Origin: Bryoerythrophyllum caledonicum
Lineage: Eukaryota > Streptophyta > Bryopsida > Pottiales > Pottiaceae
Length of the DNA stretch: 64,000 bases
NCBI GenBank assembly: GCA_963971425.1
Contig: OZ020519.1
Coordinates: 4,232,028 to 4,296,027 of the forward strand
Direction: 5' to 3'
How positions within the stretch are numbered: the first letter of the stretch is position 1; each line of letters starts with the position of its first letter. Positions 31,906-44,464 of the stretch are shown here, one piece after another. The notes under the pieces were generated by a model that was given only the letters and a program-made list of their open reading frames with translations, had not been told where the DNA came from and did not search any database. Both the position numbers and the translations under genes were made by a program.

Positions 31906-33046
31906 AGCGAGAAACATGGAGAAGAAGTATTCAAGCTCAAATTTAATCTCAAACGCGCTTGATACAGAATTTGATGCCCGAAAAACTACTGAGGCATACT
32001 CTAAACTGCGCTCGCTTTAGAGTATTTAAACTTCGTGTGAGCATCCTCAATCTAGCCTTCATTTGGGCCTCAACCTCAAAAATTGAGGGCCATGCCACGA
32101 TCAACCCGCCTTATTGCTCTTCATCAAAACTTCAGTAATCACATCATGCTAGCCCACTCACCAAATTTGTGGAATATAGAAAGCCCTTCAAGTGGCCCTC
32201 GAGATCATTAATTGAGGTACTTTTGGCTTAAACTTCAATGATTCTTCACAATCTTTGTGTCATCAATGAGAAGATGTTTGCACATGGCGCTGAAAAGGTT
32301 TGAGGAGTGAGGTTGAGACTAATTTAGAAGCTAAGGGTTATGGTGCAACAACCTTCAAGTGGCCAATGATTTTTTTACACTCTCTAATTAGCCCTTCCTA
32401 TTAACCCCCAAAGGCCCAAGACATCTTAGATGAATCTCTACTTTGTTGATTACAAATTGTCAAGATGGACTTTTTGAGAATGTAATTGAAGGATCTTCTT
32501 CTAAACTTACATGAGATGATGTGGTCAAAATTCTCTGAATTTTGACCGTGTGGTTAAAATTCTGTGAATTTTGACCATGTGGTTTGAAAGATAATTAGAA
32601 TCAAAGTGAAGATTTTTGTACCCGGCAAGTAGACTTGGGTTTTCACGGGTTAAGGTTGAGGGCCTATTTTCAGGGCATGGATTAAGGATGCTCTCATGGT
32701 TGATGCCAAATTGCCCGCCATGCGAATTCCTGAAATGGCTTAGCCTCTATTTTTACCAACACAAAGGTTACCCAATTCCACACATACTACCATACATTTC
32801 CGTGCGGATTACCATCATGGTCCTTGGCTCCACCATTTCTTTCTACAACCACAACTTGTCTAATTATCATCGTGCCCATTCCTCACCCTAACAGCCCCCA
32901 TTACCATATTTGTTCCTACTCAAAACCACACACCAAGTTATGATTCCATGCTACCATTTAGTATTTCTAATTACATATTCTCCAAAATTTATGTTGACTA
33001 CATTTCATGTCAATATTGACTCATTCATGTGTATGGTAGGATGTCC
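31906..33046. other. Spacer with isolated TTAA-type repeat end, no gene seen
   Basis: TTAACCCCCAAAGGCCCAAG at 32401 resembles the terminus of the TTAA-flanked family but its partner end was not found. A local duplication of TTCTGTGAATTTTGACC occurs near 32530-32580. No coding or RNA gene was recognised. Confidence 0.4.
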
Positions 33047-33986
33047 TTAACCCCTAAATTTTGTTGACAATTCCACATCAAAAACACTTCAAAACTATTA
33101 ATTCTAGTGCAATGAGTAAGGAAGGAAATAAATAATTGTATTTCTAGTTTTAATTGTAGGATCTTGGATAACACTTGATAAATAACATACTCACAAAATT
33201 TCATCAACTTTGAGCACACCAATTAAAAGTTTAGAGTATTTGCAGTAGGAAAATTGGTTCATTTTCATTAGTACATTGTGTAGATCAGCAGACTTTGACT
33301 TCACTTGCTGACAAAAAATTTCACTACACAAGGTCTAAGTTTTATATCATCATGTTGACCGTGATATCAACTCCTTGTACATTAATTTTTAGAGGTAGAG
33401 AAGGGGTGTAGCATATTCAAAAATATTGTGCAAGGAGTGGAGGTTTGGAAAGTGCCAATTCACGTTTTAATTTTTTGGGAACATGATCTACTTTAGAATG
33501 ATAATCCGAACAATCAACAAGAAGGTATACACCACATCTTGTAATAGAAAAAATAAAAAGTGAAAAATATGAAGATTTCAAAGTTTTATGTGGAAAAGAA
33601 GAAGTTTTTTTGGTTCCTTGCCCAACAATGTGTGAAAATCTTTGACTTGGGATAAAATTGCATTTTTTCACTATAGACAAGAAATGCTCCTTAACAAAAT
33701 GAAAGGAGATGATATTACTTGCTAGTATCAAAAATCTCAAGTTTACTAAAGTGTCCTAGCAAAAGTTTTTGGAGTTTTGCAACATGCCCGCACTCGACAA
33801 TTCTTTTCTAAGATGGCATAACTTTTTTCATATGTCAGTTAAAATAAAAATTATACTCCCACATACCTCTTGTCTTCTTGAATCTTTGTACAAAATTTTA
33901 AGAATTGTAAATATAAACTGCAACCATGGGAACGTGGGCAAGATTTGCAAAAGCCCACCTCATGACTTTTTTCATGTAGGGGTTAA
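33047..33986. repeat. TTAA-flanked element, family 1 (copy A)
   Basis: From TTAACCCCTAAA (33047) to TAGGGGTTAA (33986), 940 bp. Internal blocks shared with 39892-40803 and 46560-47490 include TGACTTCACTTG, AGAGGTAGAGAAGGGGTGTAGCATATTC, GCAAGGAGTGGAGGTT, GATAATCCGAACAATCAA and TTTGACTTGGGATAAAATTGC. No transposase frame; a non-autonomous element. Confidence 0.8.
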
Positions 33987-35222
33987 TCCTTAAGCTTTGG
34001 GGATACAAAAATTTGATCGATGCACAAATAGAAATGTCTCTTGCAAACAAAAAAAAAAAATCATATTTTCATCCAATATTGTGTGTAGATGCCGTTCATA
34101 AGCATCTCTAGTACATGCACTCTATTTTAAGTCATGTAGAATAATTTTGGACTTAGTTTTGGGCCACTGTAGAAGAATTTCTTGCAAACACGGATCTTAG
34201 TTTAGTGTATCGTGAAACTCTTGGCATTCTAACCAAAATTGAATTTAAACCATGATGATTGTCTTTCGTGCATTTAAGCTTTACAAGGAAAACCGAAGCT
34301 AAACTTCTGACTTGAAGTATTCCTATTTCACATTACTAAAATTGAATTTTTTTTGGAAAATGCAAGTTTAGTACCTACTATCTTGGAATACCGGTAGTAT
34401 TTTCTGCTACAGTGACATGGATAGTTCTGTTCCTCCATAAGAATTTCCATAGTAAGTTACAAATTTGTGAAAAGAATTGGTATTCACGGTGTCTGTTTCT
34501 AATTTATACGGATTTTTTTAGGTTCTCCTTTTCAAAATCAAAGTAATTATGGTTTCTTTGCCAAAAAAAATTTTAAAAAAATCCTACACTTGTATTTAGG
34601 AAAAACAAAACTTTCTTAAAAAAAAAAGAGTAATATTGGACAAACAAAAGAGTCCTTATGAACAGTACACGTACACCACCATTCGTCGGTAAAGGAAGCT
34701 TCCTGCGAGAGTGTTCTTGTTCCAGGGATGGGAAGCTAAGGCTAACGTAAGCATACTCAACACACTGATCTTTCGTTAGATTTGTATGGATTGATCATAG
34801 CAGAAACAAAGCAGCCAGAAGTTTCACAGGCTCACTCCATGATACTACTAAAGGACTACATTTATAGCACAAACGCGAGACGGAAACATGGCTCTTCACA
34901 AATACAATTGAAGATCTAGCAATGTAAACTTGTTGTTCCCACCGGAGCCAGCTAGAAAACATATTAACTTCTGTAATATTGACAACAGATGCGACAGTCG
35001 CAGAGCTATGAACACATGGAAATGCACATCTGTTTTCAAACCCTAAAGATACGCAGTCGACCAGAAAGAAATACGTTCGAGGAACTACGGGACCTCACAT
35101 ATGACTGCCCACGCCAAAACCTACCTTCACAATATCAGCTAATTCTAACTCGAATGAAATGCAAAAATCTTAGTTCCAGTAGATAATACTGACTGCTAAC
35201 CTGCAGTGGCGGAGGGGCTGAA
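33987..35222. other. AT-rich spacer and 3' flank of glycosyltransferase gene
   Basis: No coding region was recognised. The final ~100 bp are probably the 3' untranslated region of the minus-strand glycosyltransferase gene ending at 35223. Confidence 0.4.
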
Positions 35223-37119
35223 TCAAGTGACAACCTTCGGAGCCTGAGAAGGGATGTTGTATGATGCGCCGTACATTTCGAAGTAGTAAGGGTGTCTTTC
35301 GAGCACAGCCCACTCACTGGCACCATACCTCTTGAACATGCAGTACAGCTGAGAGATGGTAGTCTGGTACTTGTGCCAGATCTTGGCATTTTGCACACAT
35401 TGTGTGAGAAATCCGCACTGGCTCGCGCGCATGCAGTAGTCAACATCTTCAAACGCCGCCTTCGGGAAGCTTTCGTCAAAGCCGCCAACCTGAGAAATGA
35501 GTTTTTGGGAAACTCTGATGGAGATGTTGCACGATGGAGCGTACAAAAGGCCATCACCGTTCATCTTAATCCTGCCATTGAGCGTTCCGAAGTGGTCGTG
35601 GAACTTGTCCACGTGAGTGTTACCGTAGGCGTGTGTAAGTCCGGAGAGAATGGCTCCGTCAGATCCTTCAGCCTTTTTCTTCAGTTCGTAGTAATGCGCT
35701 GTCACCATAGCTTCTACCCAGTGGCTGTCCGCCTCGCAATCTGAGTCGATAAAATTGACAACCTGGTATAAAATTCGAGTCATTAGAAATTTCGCAACTG
35801 ACACCCTAATCGAAATCTATGTTCAATTAACAATGGAGGACAAGCTTTCGAAAAGAAAGTCAGAGCATTGAATCCCGACACATACTCTTAATGCACTGAC
35901 CTACGAGAAAATTAGGGCAACTCACCTGAGCCTGGTGTTCGGCCATGGCGAGGCCGAGTCCAAGGCTCCTAGCAGCCGCAGGGCCATGATTCTTTGGACA
36001 CCTCACGAGCCTTGTGTTCGCAGGAAGCTTGACAATATTCTCCTTACTTTGACCAGTGGCAGAGGTCAAGTACCAAGGAAACGGTGAACAATCGTCGACC
36101 AAGATTATTTGCGCAGCCTTGTAGGTTTGGTTGTCGAGGCTGGCTATCAACTCCAAAACCTCCTTCCTTTGCTGAAGTGTCCTTACGAAGATAGGAGCTA
36201 CGATGGCGACTGTGGGCTTGAAATCACTGCTTGACATATAATGATGCAACATATGTTAAAAGTCTGCACAATACATTACAGAGCCAACTTCGTATCGAAA
36301 GGATCATGGTGTTTGAGAGGGGCGAGAAGCTCATATTTAATGGGTATGACTTCTACAAATACATAGATTTCAAAAACGGTTCTCTGGGAATGTCAAACTT
36401 GTTTGACAAACACAGCATACACAAACCTTGGCACCAGTCTCTTGGCTTACAGGTTTTGAGAAGTGAGACGAGAAGCCTTCTTTGAGCAGAAGAAGATCCT
36501 GCAAGATCAAATACAAGAACAGAAACAACGGACCATGCACACCCTAAAAAAAAATTACGATGTCAGCCTCCTAGGTCGAATCATTCTAAGAAGGTGAACA
36601 AAGTTGCACCGGGCCGGCCATCTGCAATTTGATTAGAAGAAATAACCTCAAACTAAATAACGATTTGAACAGAGAAAATAACAAATCAGTAGATGTTGAC
36701 GTTGAACACATGCTAATCGGACATGTCCATCCATCATACAAGGTCATTAAGAGAGAGTTCAACCTTAATTCGACGTCTGCGCTCTCTGCAGTGAGCTCCT
36801 GAAACTCGGTTTCGGGCTCCGGAACACTCGCATCCTCGCCTGGCTTCTCGTTTTCCCCTGCAACTTCACTGGACGGGTGTGGCGACGCAGCTTCTTGTTT
36901 CTCAGTCGCCATGAATGTTGGAATTGGTGGAGGCAGTGTCGGAGACCGCGTCCGTTGCTCTGGATACTCCCGTCCTACGGCGAAACCGGTGACGCAAACG
37001 ATTTTCAAGAAGCAGAAGATCAGCTTCTGGAAAAAAGAGAGCGTGTTGTCTCGCATCACGGTCTTCACCTCATACACGATGCTGATGCAGAGGTTCTGAA
37101 ACTCAACCGTCCCCGTCAT
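35223..37119 (-). CDS. GT2-family (GT-A fold) glycosyltransferase, 4 exons
   Basis: Minus-strand join: 37119-36764, 36498-36451, 36226-35926, 35762-35223; 414 codons. All introns are GT-AG and in frame. The catalytic part starts DFKPTVAIVAPIFVRTLQQRKEVLELIASLDNQ. Then come the nucleotide-sugar block ILVDDCSPFPW, NHGPAAARSLGLGLAMAEH, the DxD motif (FIDSDCEADSHWVEAM), and the acceptor-site ED motif (GGFDESFPKAAFEDVDYCMRA) followed by WHKYQTTISQLYCMFKRYGASEW. These are hallmarks of family 2 transferases. The N-terminal exon has a hydrophobic stretch (LSFFQKLIFCFLKIVCVTGFAVG) that may be a signal anchor, then an acidic Pro/Glu-rich stem, suggesting a Golgi type II layout (inference). Donor sugar and product cannot be read from sequence. 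The start at 37119 is the longest; an ATG at 36912 (MATEKQEAASP) would drop the anchor. Confidence 0.85.
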
Positions 37120-38209
37120 CTCGACAGACTTCCTTTACAAAGTCCCTAGCTGATCCACAGAATTAATCCCGCACTCCTGTACTTTCTGCTCGCTACGAAG
37201 CAAGTTTCCTGCTCGCGTACGTCTCCACTGTCCTACAGAAGATAACTGATCGATACTCACTAACTAAAAACTCTTTTAAGGCAGTCCACAGTCAATGGCT
37301 GCTTTACTTACAGCAGGAGCTTCACAAACGCTCGAAAGTGCGCGAGAACAAGAAAGACAGAGCACAGCGCAGATCAAACAGCGCGTTGCGAATCAGACTA
37401 TCTCAGTCAGCATCGAACTCATGCGATCAAGCAACAACTCAAGAAACCAACACAAAACACCAAAAAAACACTCCTACTCACATAAAACTTCAAACGAAAA
37501 AAATTCCGCAGCTAATCCGTAGCTACAAATTCGTGCGCAGATCAACAACAGATCATTACAGTGTAATCATCAAGCAATTCAATGTACTTAGCTAATACAC
37601 TCGATCCCTTGCCTTACTGCAGCAAGAACCACAACCTCTCTATCTGCGTAGACTACAGCTAAAACCTCCTGTACTTCTTCTAACAGATCTGATCGCTCAA
37701 TAGCAAGGAAAATGCAGTAGCGCTACTAGGTAAAGATCGAAAGCAAATAACAGACTTCCTCCGCCGGCCGCGAGCGAGCTAAGGCAGGCGACGGAACTCG
37801 AGAAGGCGATGGAAGAGACGCGAGAAGGAGGAGAGGCAACATACATAAGGGGATGGCAGAGCGAGGGCCGGGTGGGAGAATATACTAGACTAACTACCAC
37901 GACCGTGGATTCAGTGGTCTTTTGCCTTTGTGCATGGGGGGCGAGCGGAAGGGCTGTGGGCCGTCCGATCGGCGGATCGTGCGGCTGTGAGCGCGCTCCG
38001 CCAGCCTGGAACGCGCGCCAGCTTCAGTCGGGCTAAGTTTAATTACCATGCACGGGACGGCTCACTAATTCCGCACTAATCACGAGTTATAGCGCACGAT
38101 TCACCGAATCAGTTCCTCTTGATAACCATGAAAAGTGAATTTCCTCGGTGTATTCCAATTGTTGGTGGTCTTTGTCTCTATCTTTCCCAATTTTAAGCCC
38201 TTTAGACTC
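37120..38209. other. 5' region of glycosyltransferase gene
   Basis: Expected promoter and 5' untranslated region on the minus strand. GC content rises around 37760-38030 (CGCCGGCCGCGAGCGAGC, GGGCGAGCGGAAGGGC), as in a TATA-less or CpG-rich promoter. Small ORFs here have no motif support. Confidence 0.4.
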
Positions 38210-38563
38210 AAGGTAAGCCCTTAAAACCGACAAGTTAGGGAATGTGCATATATGGAGAGAAGATAATTATACTATTATTTTTTTAGTGATAGCCAATAGA
38301 ATTATAATTCCAACCCAAGTGATTTCATTTTTTTAAAAATAAAAATTGGATTAGTTATGAATTTTCAAACTGAGCAGCCATGTTTAGTGGGTGGCCAGTA
38401 CTAGGTACCCCCCATAACCAACGACCAAAAATAAAGGTCTTGACTATTGGCAAACCTCCATTTTGAGCTCAATTGGTGGTAATGGGATGGATGAGGGTTG
38501 GATGTACCCCAATTTTATAGGCGTTGGCTATGGATTTTTGTTGGTTATGGGGAGGCTTACCTT
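38210..38563 (+). repeat. Inverted-repeat element, family 2 (copy a)
   Basis: 354 bp bounded by AAGGTAAGCC (38210-38219) and GGCTTACCTT (38554-38563), perfect 10-bp inverted ends. Other copies are at 46180-47520 (reverse, interrupted), 47521-47817 (partial) and 48221-48571. Shared internal blocks include GACAAGTTAGGGAATGTGCATATATGGAGAG, TAGTGATAGCCAATAGAATTATAATTCCAA and GGTAATGGGATGGA. A MITE-like non-autonomous family. Confidence 0.75.
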
Positions 38564-38984
38564 AACCCTTAAACGTCAAAAGGTGCCACTGGTGGCCACA
38601 ATATTCTACATTTTTAATGTTGTATTTGAACATGATAAGATTCAGATGTTGAAGAATCTTCAATCCAAAGGTGAAAGTCTTGCTAAACTTTGATACATTT
38701 TCTGTATTCTATAGAGAAAAATATGTGCCAATATATACCGTCCCCGATTTGACGATTAAGGGTTAAAGTCACTATAGGTTGTAGTTTATTCATTTCTATA
38801 ACTCGCATTTTGTGATGCAAGAATATATGAGCTTTGTGGGGATATGATTTTTATTTGCATTGGACCAATATTAGGAAAAAAGTTATGCCATCTTTACCTT
38901 TAAACGTCAAAAGGTGTCACTAGTGGCTATAGTATTCTACATGTATGGTGTTGTATTTAAATACAATAAGGTTTGGATATTGAA

Positions 38985-39373
38985 GAAGGCACCATGGCCT
39001 TGGTGTGGTGGTTTCTGTCATGGCACACCGGTGAGGTGGTTGTGAATTCAAGTCCTCACACCAACGTGGTGCCTAGCAGCATAGTCCACCCAAATATGGT
39101 GGGGGTTTTCAAGACCTCGTTGTATGGGTACCCAAAAAGCCATGGAGGGATGACATGTCCGTTGTCTCTAAGGCACTAGTGTAGGGAAGCATTTCCACCC
39201 AAATATGGTGGGGGATGACATGTCCCTAGTTAGTGTAGAGAAGTATTTATTCTTGAAAGGGGGAAGTGGTTCTAACCTATGTCCCATGGCCATTGGCTTA
39301 GTGAAGAGAATGAACAAACACTATATTCACGAACACTATATTCACGATAACATCCTAGGACCGGAGTTCTTAT
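38985..39373 (+). mobile_element. tRNA-derived SINE, full-length with 14-bp target duplication
   Basis: Flanked by GTTTGGATATTGAA at 38971-38984 and 39374-39387. The head has Pol III-type signals: box A-like GGTGTGGTGGTTTC and box B-like GAATTCAAGTCC about 45 bp downstream, as in tRNA-derived SINEs. The body carries an internal duplication around CACCCAAATATGGTGGGG (39088 and 39198). The tail from about 39230 matches the LINE 3' tail (GAAAGGGGGAAGTGGTTC ... GTCC ... CTTAGTGAAGAGAATGAACAAACAC). The terminal hairpin is eroded here by a duplication of CGAACACTATATTCA. No poly(A). Confidence 0.9.
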
Positions 39374-39387
39374 GTTTGGATATTGAA

Positions 39388-39891
39388 ATGACCTCCACAT
39401 GTAAGATGTTAGTTGAAGAATCACCTTCAATCCAAAGGTGTAAGTCTTGCTAAACTTTGATACAATTTATGTATTCTCCAAAGTAAAATATGTTCCTGAT
39501 TTCCAACTCCAAAAAAATTGCTATGATACTCAATTACATGTGAGATTTTCAATACACGTAATTTATTCAAGATTGTTTTTAAAAAAAAACATATAACCTT
39601 ACATAATGTATTTTTTTTGCTCTGAGAAAAGTCACCATTTTTTAGAAGGCTATAGAGAAACAATTTGATCTCTTCATAAAAAATTGGAGATCTTGATTTT
39701 TTTTCTAATCTGTCGGAGAAGAAGCATGAACCTTTGTTTTGACCGTTTATTCAGTTTTCACATAGATGAGTTTATTAAAAACTAAACCTCTCTCTAGTCT
39801 TTTGGTTCATAATATCACTATCCATTTAATACTCTAAAGCTATTAAATTTGGAGGAGCTTGGTGATTTTTGAACTGAAGTTCATGAAAGAC
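39388..39891. other. Spacer between SINE and TTAA element
   Basis: AT-rich spacer with no recognised gene. Confidence 0.35.
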
Positions 39892-40803
39892 TTAAGCCCT
39901 AAAGGACCAAGTGTCAAAATGAGTTTTTTGAAAGTTTGGTTAGGTTCTTATGGTGTCAATTTCCAACATTCCTCTTTGAAATTTTTATTATAGAAAGGCA
40001 TTACCAAGACCTCAATGGAATTTATTTTTTTTCCTAAATTTGACATTTGATGAAAAAGTTGTAGGGTTTTGAATTTCAAATGGAGAGAGCGGGCACCTCG
40101 GGCACCTCCAAAAACTTTTGCTACGACACTCTATTGAATGTGAGATTTTCAGTTTTTGCAAGTAGTATTATTTCCCTTCATATTGTCAAAAAAAAGTTCT
40201 TGTCTTCAGTGAAAAATAGCATTCCAACCCAAGTCAAACATTTTCACACATTGTCGCTCATTGTCGGGCAAGGTACCAAAAATACTTCTTCTTTTCCACA
40301 TAAAACCTAGATATCATTATAAACCTTCTTATTGACCACTCGGATTATCAATCTAAAACATATTAAGTTCACAAAAAATTAAAGTGTGAATTAACAAATT
40401 TTGAACCTCCACTCCTTGCACAATTGTTTTGAATATGCTACATCCGTCCTCTTCCTCTAAAAATTGGTGTGTAAGGAACTAACATCATGCTTGATAAGAT
40501 GGTAATGGATTTAGACCTTGTGTACTCCAAAAATTTGACACCAAGTGAAGTCAAAGTCTGTTGATCCACTAAACGCAGGGAAGAAAATGAACCATTTGGT
40601 TGACTTGAAACACTGTAATCTTTCAATCCGTGCGGTCAAAATTTATGAAGTTTTGAATATAAATTTCTTAAGAAGTCTTAATTGAGATCCTACGGTCAAA
40701 ACTAGAATTCAAAGTTTTTGTTTCCTTCTTTGTTCATTGCACTAGAATCCTACAATTTTGAAGTATTTTTGGTGTAAATCTGTCACGGCACCTTAGGGGT
40801 TAA
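39892..40803 (-). repeat. TTAA-flanked element, family 1 (copy B)
   Basis: 912 bp from TTAAGCCCTAAAGGACCAAG to CACCTTAGGGGTTAA, in the opposite orientation to copies A and C. Shared internal blocks are CACTCCTTGCAC, TTTTGAATATGCTACA, TGGATTTAGACCTTGTG and ATCCACTAAACGCAGGG-like wording. No transposase. Confidence 0.78.
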
Positions 40804-41005
40804 ATTATTACAATGAGGTGGAGGGAGATGGACATCTATTGAGACCGGCCCCACAAAAATTGGTGCAAGCATCGGCAAGCTGCAATGAATCCCATGAATT
40901 AAGGTTGCGATGAAATGTACCATGTGCATAGATGTTGTTTTGCATGATCTAGAACACTTGTGCATTCTTATAGGCTAAAAGAATTCATCGGCCTCAAAGG
41001 GTTAA
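40800..41005. repeat. TTAA-flanked element, family 3 (adjoining copy B)
   Basis: About 206 bp sharing the TTAA at 40800-40803 and ending GGCCTCAAAGGGTTAA. The GCGATGAAATGTACCATGTGCATAGATGTTGTT-type core recurs at 43430-43470 and (reverse, amplified) at 6961-7142. It either abuts copy B by insertion at its TTAA or forms one composite unit with it. Confidence 0.6.
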
Positions 41006-42102
41006 CAAATAACTCTCTCTTCTCTAATTTTTGTCTTGAAGCTATTTAGCATGGATGAAAAACGGTTAATTGCAAACTTGGCAAGTCATGGCAAAGCCTG
41101 TGGAATGTCTGAAAGACTCACCAACTTTTTGTTCTCTAAAGTAAGTTAGTACTTACAATGGATCATTATCACAAGAGACCAGTCTAGCATCAAGGACACA
41201 TATTTGCACTGCAGCTGATTCATGCTGCCCCAGCCGTCCAAGCTGTTGAATGGGTCTGAATATGCCATCCTGTTACAGTATTATGCCATTGCTTTGCGTG
41301 AGCCACCAATTCAAAGTGGCTACCACCTCCGCTCTCTTCCCCACGGTTTTAAAACCGAGCAATCTGCAATATTTCATTCCCGAACTTTTTACACCTTTCA
41401 TGAGATTCCTCTTATGAGTAATCAAGTAAATTATGGTACGGTAGGAGAATCTAAGTCCCAATATCACTCCATTCAATACCCATCCTAGATTATCGGGAGG
41501 AAATGTAACATGCCTTTACATGACTTATACATTGACCAATGAATTTATATGTGATGTGATAACCAACTACATTTTCTCCTTGGAATCTAGGAAGGGTACA
41601 CAAGGGAACGGTATTGGATCGCCGGTTGGTTATGGGTTGTCCTACCTAAGATGCAAGACTAAGGTACTTGTAATCATGTATGATGATTTGTCGTGAACAA
41701 CTTTCCATAAATTACACATTTTTTACTACGAGGGTAATAGATGATGCTCTCTAGAATCTATTACGCTTGTAGATGATGGTCGCGTCACAGCCAACCCGGT
41801 GTCAAAGGGTTCACACTGCACCAAAAAAGGATCCAATTTAGAGTGTAAAAAAATAACCTCATTTGTTCAAGTGTAAATAGGAAAACCTCATTTGCATATG
41901 GATTTTGAATAGGCATCTATCATTGTGATCTTCAACTCTAATTCTTTGGAAAAATGAAATAAACTTGAACATCACATCATTATATTACTGTGCATGAAAA
42001 TTGCATTGGTAGGGTTACAGACTTTAGTCATGTTACAACTAGTATTTAGGCATGCAACTACCCATGGTCAACTTTTTAGCACATGGTTAATTTTGTACAT
42101 AA
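41006..42102. other. AT-rich spacer, no gene seen
   Basis: Short ORFs lack support. No repeat boundary was resolved in this stretch. Confidence 0.35.
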
Positions 42103-42919
42103 TGAACCCCTAGAGGACTGCAACATTTTAGCACCCAAACTCACTAAAAACTGCCAGTTTCAAAGCATTCAACACAAAATGAAAATGAACACATCTCTTA
42201 CATATCAAACCATAGGATCTTATATCGGAATTGTACAAGTGTGTGTGGTAAATTTTTTGTTCAATTTGATAGCACGAACAGAAAGTTATTGGCCGTTGAA
42301 GTGAGACATAAATGATTCTGGAGGTCATACTAAACACCTTCAATGGCAAAGTTTTGCACTACGGGCGGTGATTTTAAACTTAAAATTTGAACTTAAAATT
42401 TGAACATAAAACTGATCATGTTAGGCACATGTGTACCAAAGTTTAGAAGTAGAAGATGGGTAGAAGATGTCATAAAAAATCTTGCAATGCAACTATGTGC
42501 TAAGAATTAACAATACACTTCAAGTTTTGCATATATCATATCCTTCTCATGTTCTTGAAATTCAAGAATCCGTACGGTAGATGCATAGATTTCCATTTCT
42601 TTTCCAAGATTTTTTATTTCATTTTTTAAACGGACAAAAACTCGAATTTTTTTATTGAATTTTAAATTACTTAAAGTTTTTCTACACTATTTGTTATATG
42701 TCACACAAAGCTAATGCACAATTTGTAAACGTTGCTGAAAAATGTTTGAAAGTTTTGAACCGTAAGTCGGAATCCTACAAAAAATTAAGTCATGGAAAAG
42801 CTAATAGAAAGTTGCCCATTGAATAAAACATCTAAAAAAATCATGCCAAAATTTGTGATTGAGGGACTGAATTGAACTCAAAGTATCTCCCAAGGGCACT
42901 TTGGCCCATTAGGGATTAA
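42103..42919. repeat. TTAA-type element, family 1b (copy 1)
   Basis: About 817 bp; the left end TGAACCCCTAGAGGACTG is a mutated TTAACCCC terminus and the right end reads GGCCCATTAGGGATTAA. Closely paralleled by 43650-44464: shared AGCATTCAACACAAAATG, GTGTGTGGTAAATTTT, AGGCACATGTGTACCAAA, ATCCGTACGGTAGATGCA and TTGAACCGTAAGT blocks. Non-autonomous. Confidence 0.75.
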
Positions 42920-42959
42920 TTCAAAGTGGAGAATGTCCAAAAGTGTTGGAAATATCAAG

Positions 42960-43050
42960 AGATTTGTATAGGTGATATTTATGTAATACCAAGGCGATAC
43001 ACATGTAATACCTAGGTGATACCCACGTCATATCTAGGTGGTACCCATTG
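42960..43050. repeat. Diverged 22-bp minisatellite
   Basis: Units AGGTGATATTTATGTAATACC, AAGGCGATACACATGTAATACC, TAGGTGATACCCACGTCAT and a final TAGGTGGTACCCATTGTGTCC repeat the series at 6361-6462, including the same ending. Part of a dispersed repeat. Confidence 0.7.
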
Positions 43051-43222
43051 TGTCCAAACCACTATCATCTAGAAAAATAACCAATTCAATACGTAGTGTC
43101 CAAGAGTGACTACTTTGTACGGTACTTTGCAAGATCTTCACATCATAAATGAACTCTCCTGTGATGATCAACGGTATGTTAATTTGGAACATAAATCTTC
43201 ATGGTTAAAACTTAACCATGGA

Positions 43223-43541
43223 TTAACCCATTAGTGCCAAGGTGGTTGTTTCTAGGTCAATTCTAGTGCTTTCTGCGGTATAGCTCCTTTTGTGTAAGTT
43301 ACATGCATTTTTTTGGTTGGGAATGTAACTGTCACTTGTTCATACGCTTGAAATGGAACAATTCCCATGCGCATTGGTCCAAGCATTCGAGAGCTATAGT
43401 GACATATGTGAAGTGGGTTCAACGTGAAATGTACCCTATGTGTAGATGTTGTTGTGCATTATCTACTAGTTGTTGTGCATGATCTAGTACACCCGTGAAT
43501 TCTCCCATGCCTTGTGAAAACCTCTGGTATTAAAGGGTTAA
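43223..43541. repeat. TTAA-flanked element, family 3-related
   Basis: 319 bp from TTAACCCATTAGTGCC to GGTATTAAAGGGTTAA. Internally related to 40800-41005 through GTGAAATGTACCCTATGTGTAGATGTTGTTGTGCAT and the GATCTAG...CACCCGTGAATTCTCC block. Ends resemble those of 5426-6206. Confidence 0.65.
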
Positions 43542-43649
43542 AGTACATCTACAACTACTACTTCAAAAGAGTCTTGCCCCTTTCTTAGCAAATTTGAGGG
43601 TGGCCACCATTGGCTCCATCTTCCTTAGAAACACAGGTGACACGTTTGG

Positions 43650-44464
43650 TTAACCCCGAAAGGACCAAGACCTTTTCCTCTCAATTCACTCCTGAACTGC
43701 CATTTTCAACGCATTCAACACGAAATGATACAAAATGTTTTTTCTGAAAATTAAACCGTAGGATCTTGTACTAGAGTTGTATGAGAGTGTGTGGTGAAAA
43801 TTTTGGTAAGTTTGACGGCACGGATGAAAAGATATAAGCCTTTGAAGTGAGACATGATCTCTTTTTGAGGTCATACTAAACACCTTCAACAAACTTCGAC
43901 CACCTTTTATGGCAACGTTTTGCACTACCGGCTGTAAATTTATTATGCTAACTTGAAAAAGATCATGTTAGGCACATGTGCACCAAATTTTAGAAGTAGA
44001 AGAGGTGTAGAAGATGTCCTAAAAAATCATGCAATGCAACTATGTGCTGAGAATCAACAATACACTTTATATTTTGCATATATCATATCCTTCTCAAAGT
44101 TTTGAAATTCACAAATCCGTACGGTAGATGCAAAGATCTCAATTTCCTTTCCAAGAAGACATTTTCTTTCTTTTAACTGGAAAAACACGCGAATTTCTAT
44201 TGGATTTAGAAGTTATTAAAGTATAGTGACAGTGTTTGTGATATGTCACACTAAACTGCTGCACTATTTGTATATGTAAGTGAAAATAAATTGTAACTTT
44301 TGAACCGTAAGTTGGAATTCTACGAAATTTGTGTCTATGCAAAGCTAATCAAAAGTTATCCGTTTAATGAAAAATCTCAGAAAATAATGCCAAGAATTGA
44401 GAACGTGGTACCTTACCCAAACTCAAAATGTCCCCCGAGGGGACTTTGGTTCTTTAGAGATTAA
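43650..44464. repeat. TTAA-flanked element, family 1b (copy 2)
   Basis: 815 bp from TTAACCCCGAAAGGACCAAG to CTTTGGTTCTTTAGAGATTAA. Parallel in content and length to 42103-42919. TTAA is exact at both ends. Confidence 0.78.

Noticed and set aside
37697-37900. Upstream coding exon of the glycosyltransferase
   Set aside because: The frame is Ser/Leu-rich with no conserved sequence; it fits a 5' untranslated region better.
38985-39060. Functional tRNA gene
   Set aside because: Boxes A and B are present but the acceptor stem does not fold, and the unit is flanked by a target duplication and repeated elsewhere, so it is a SINE head.
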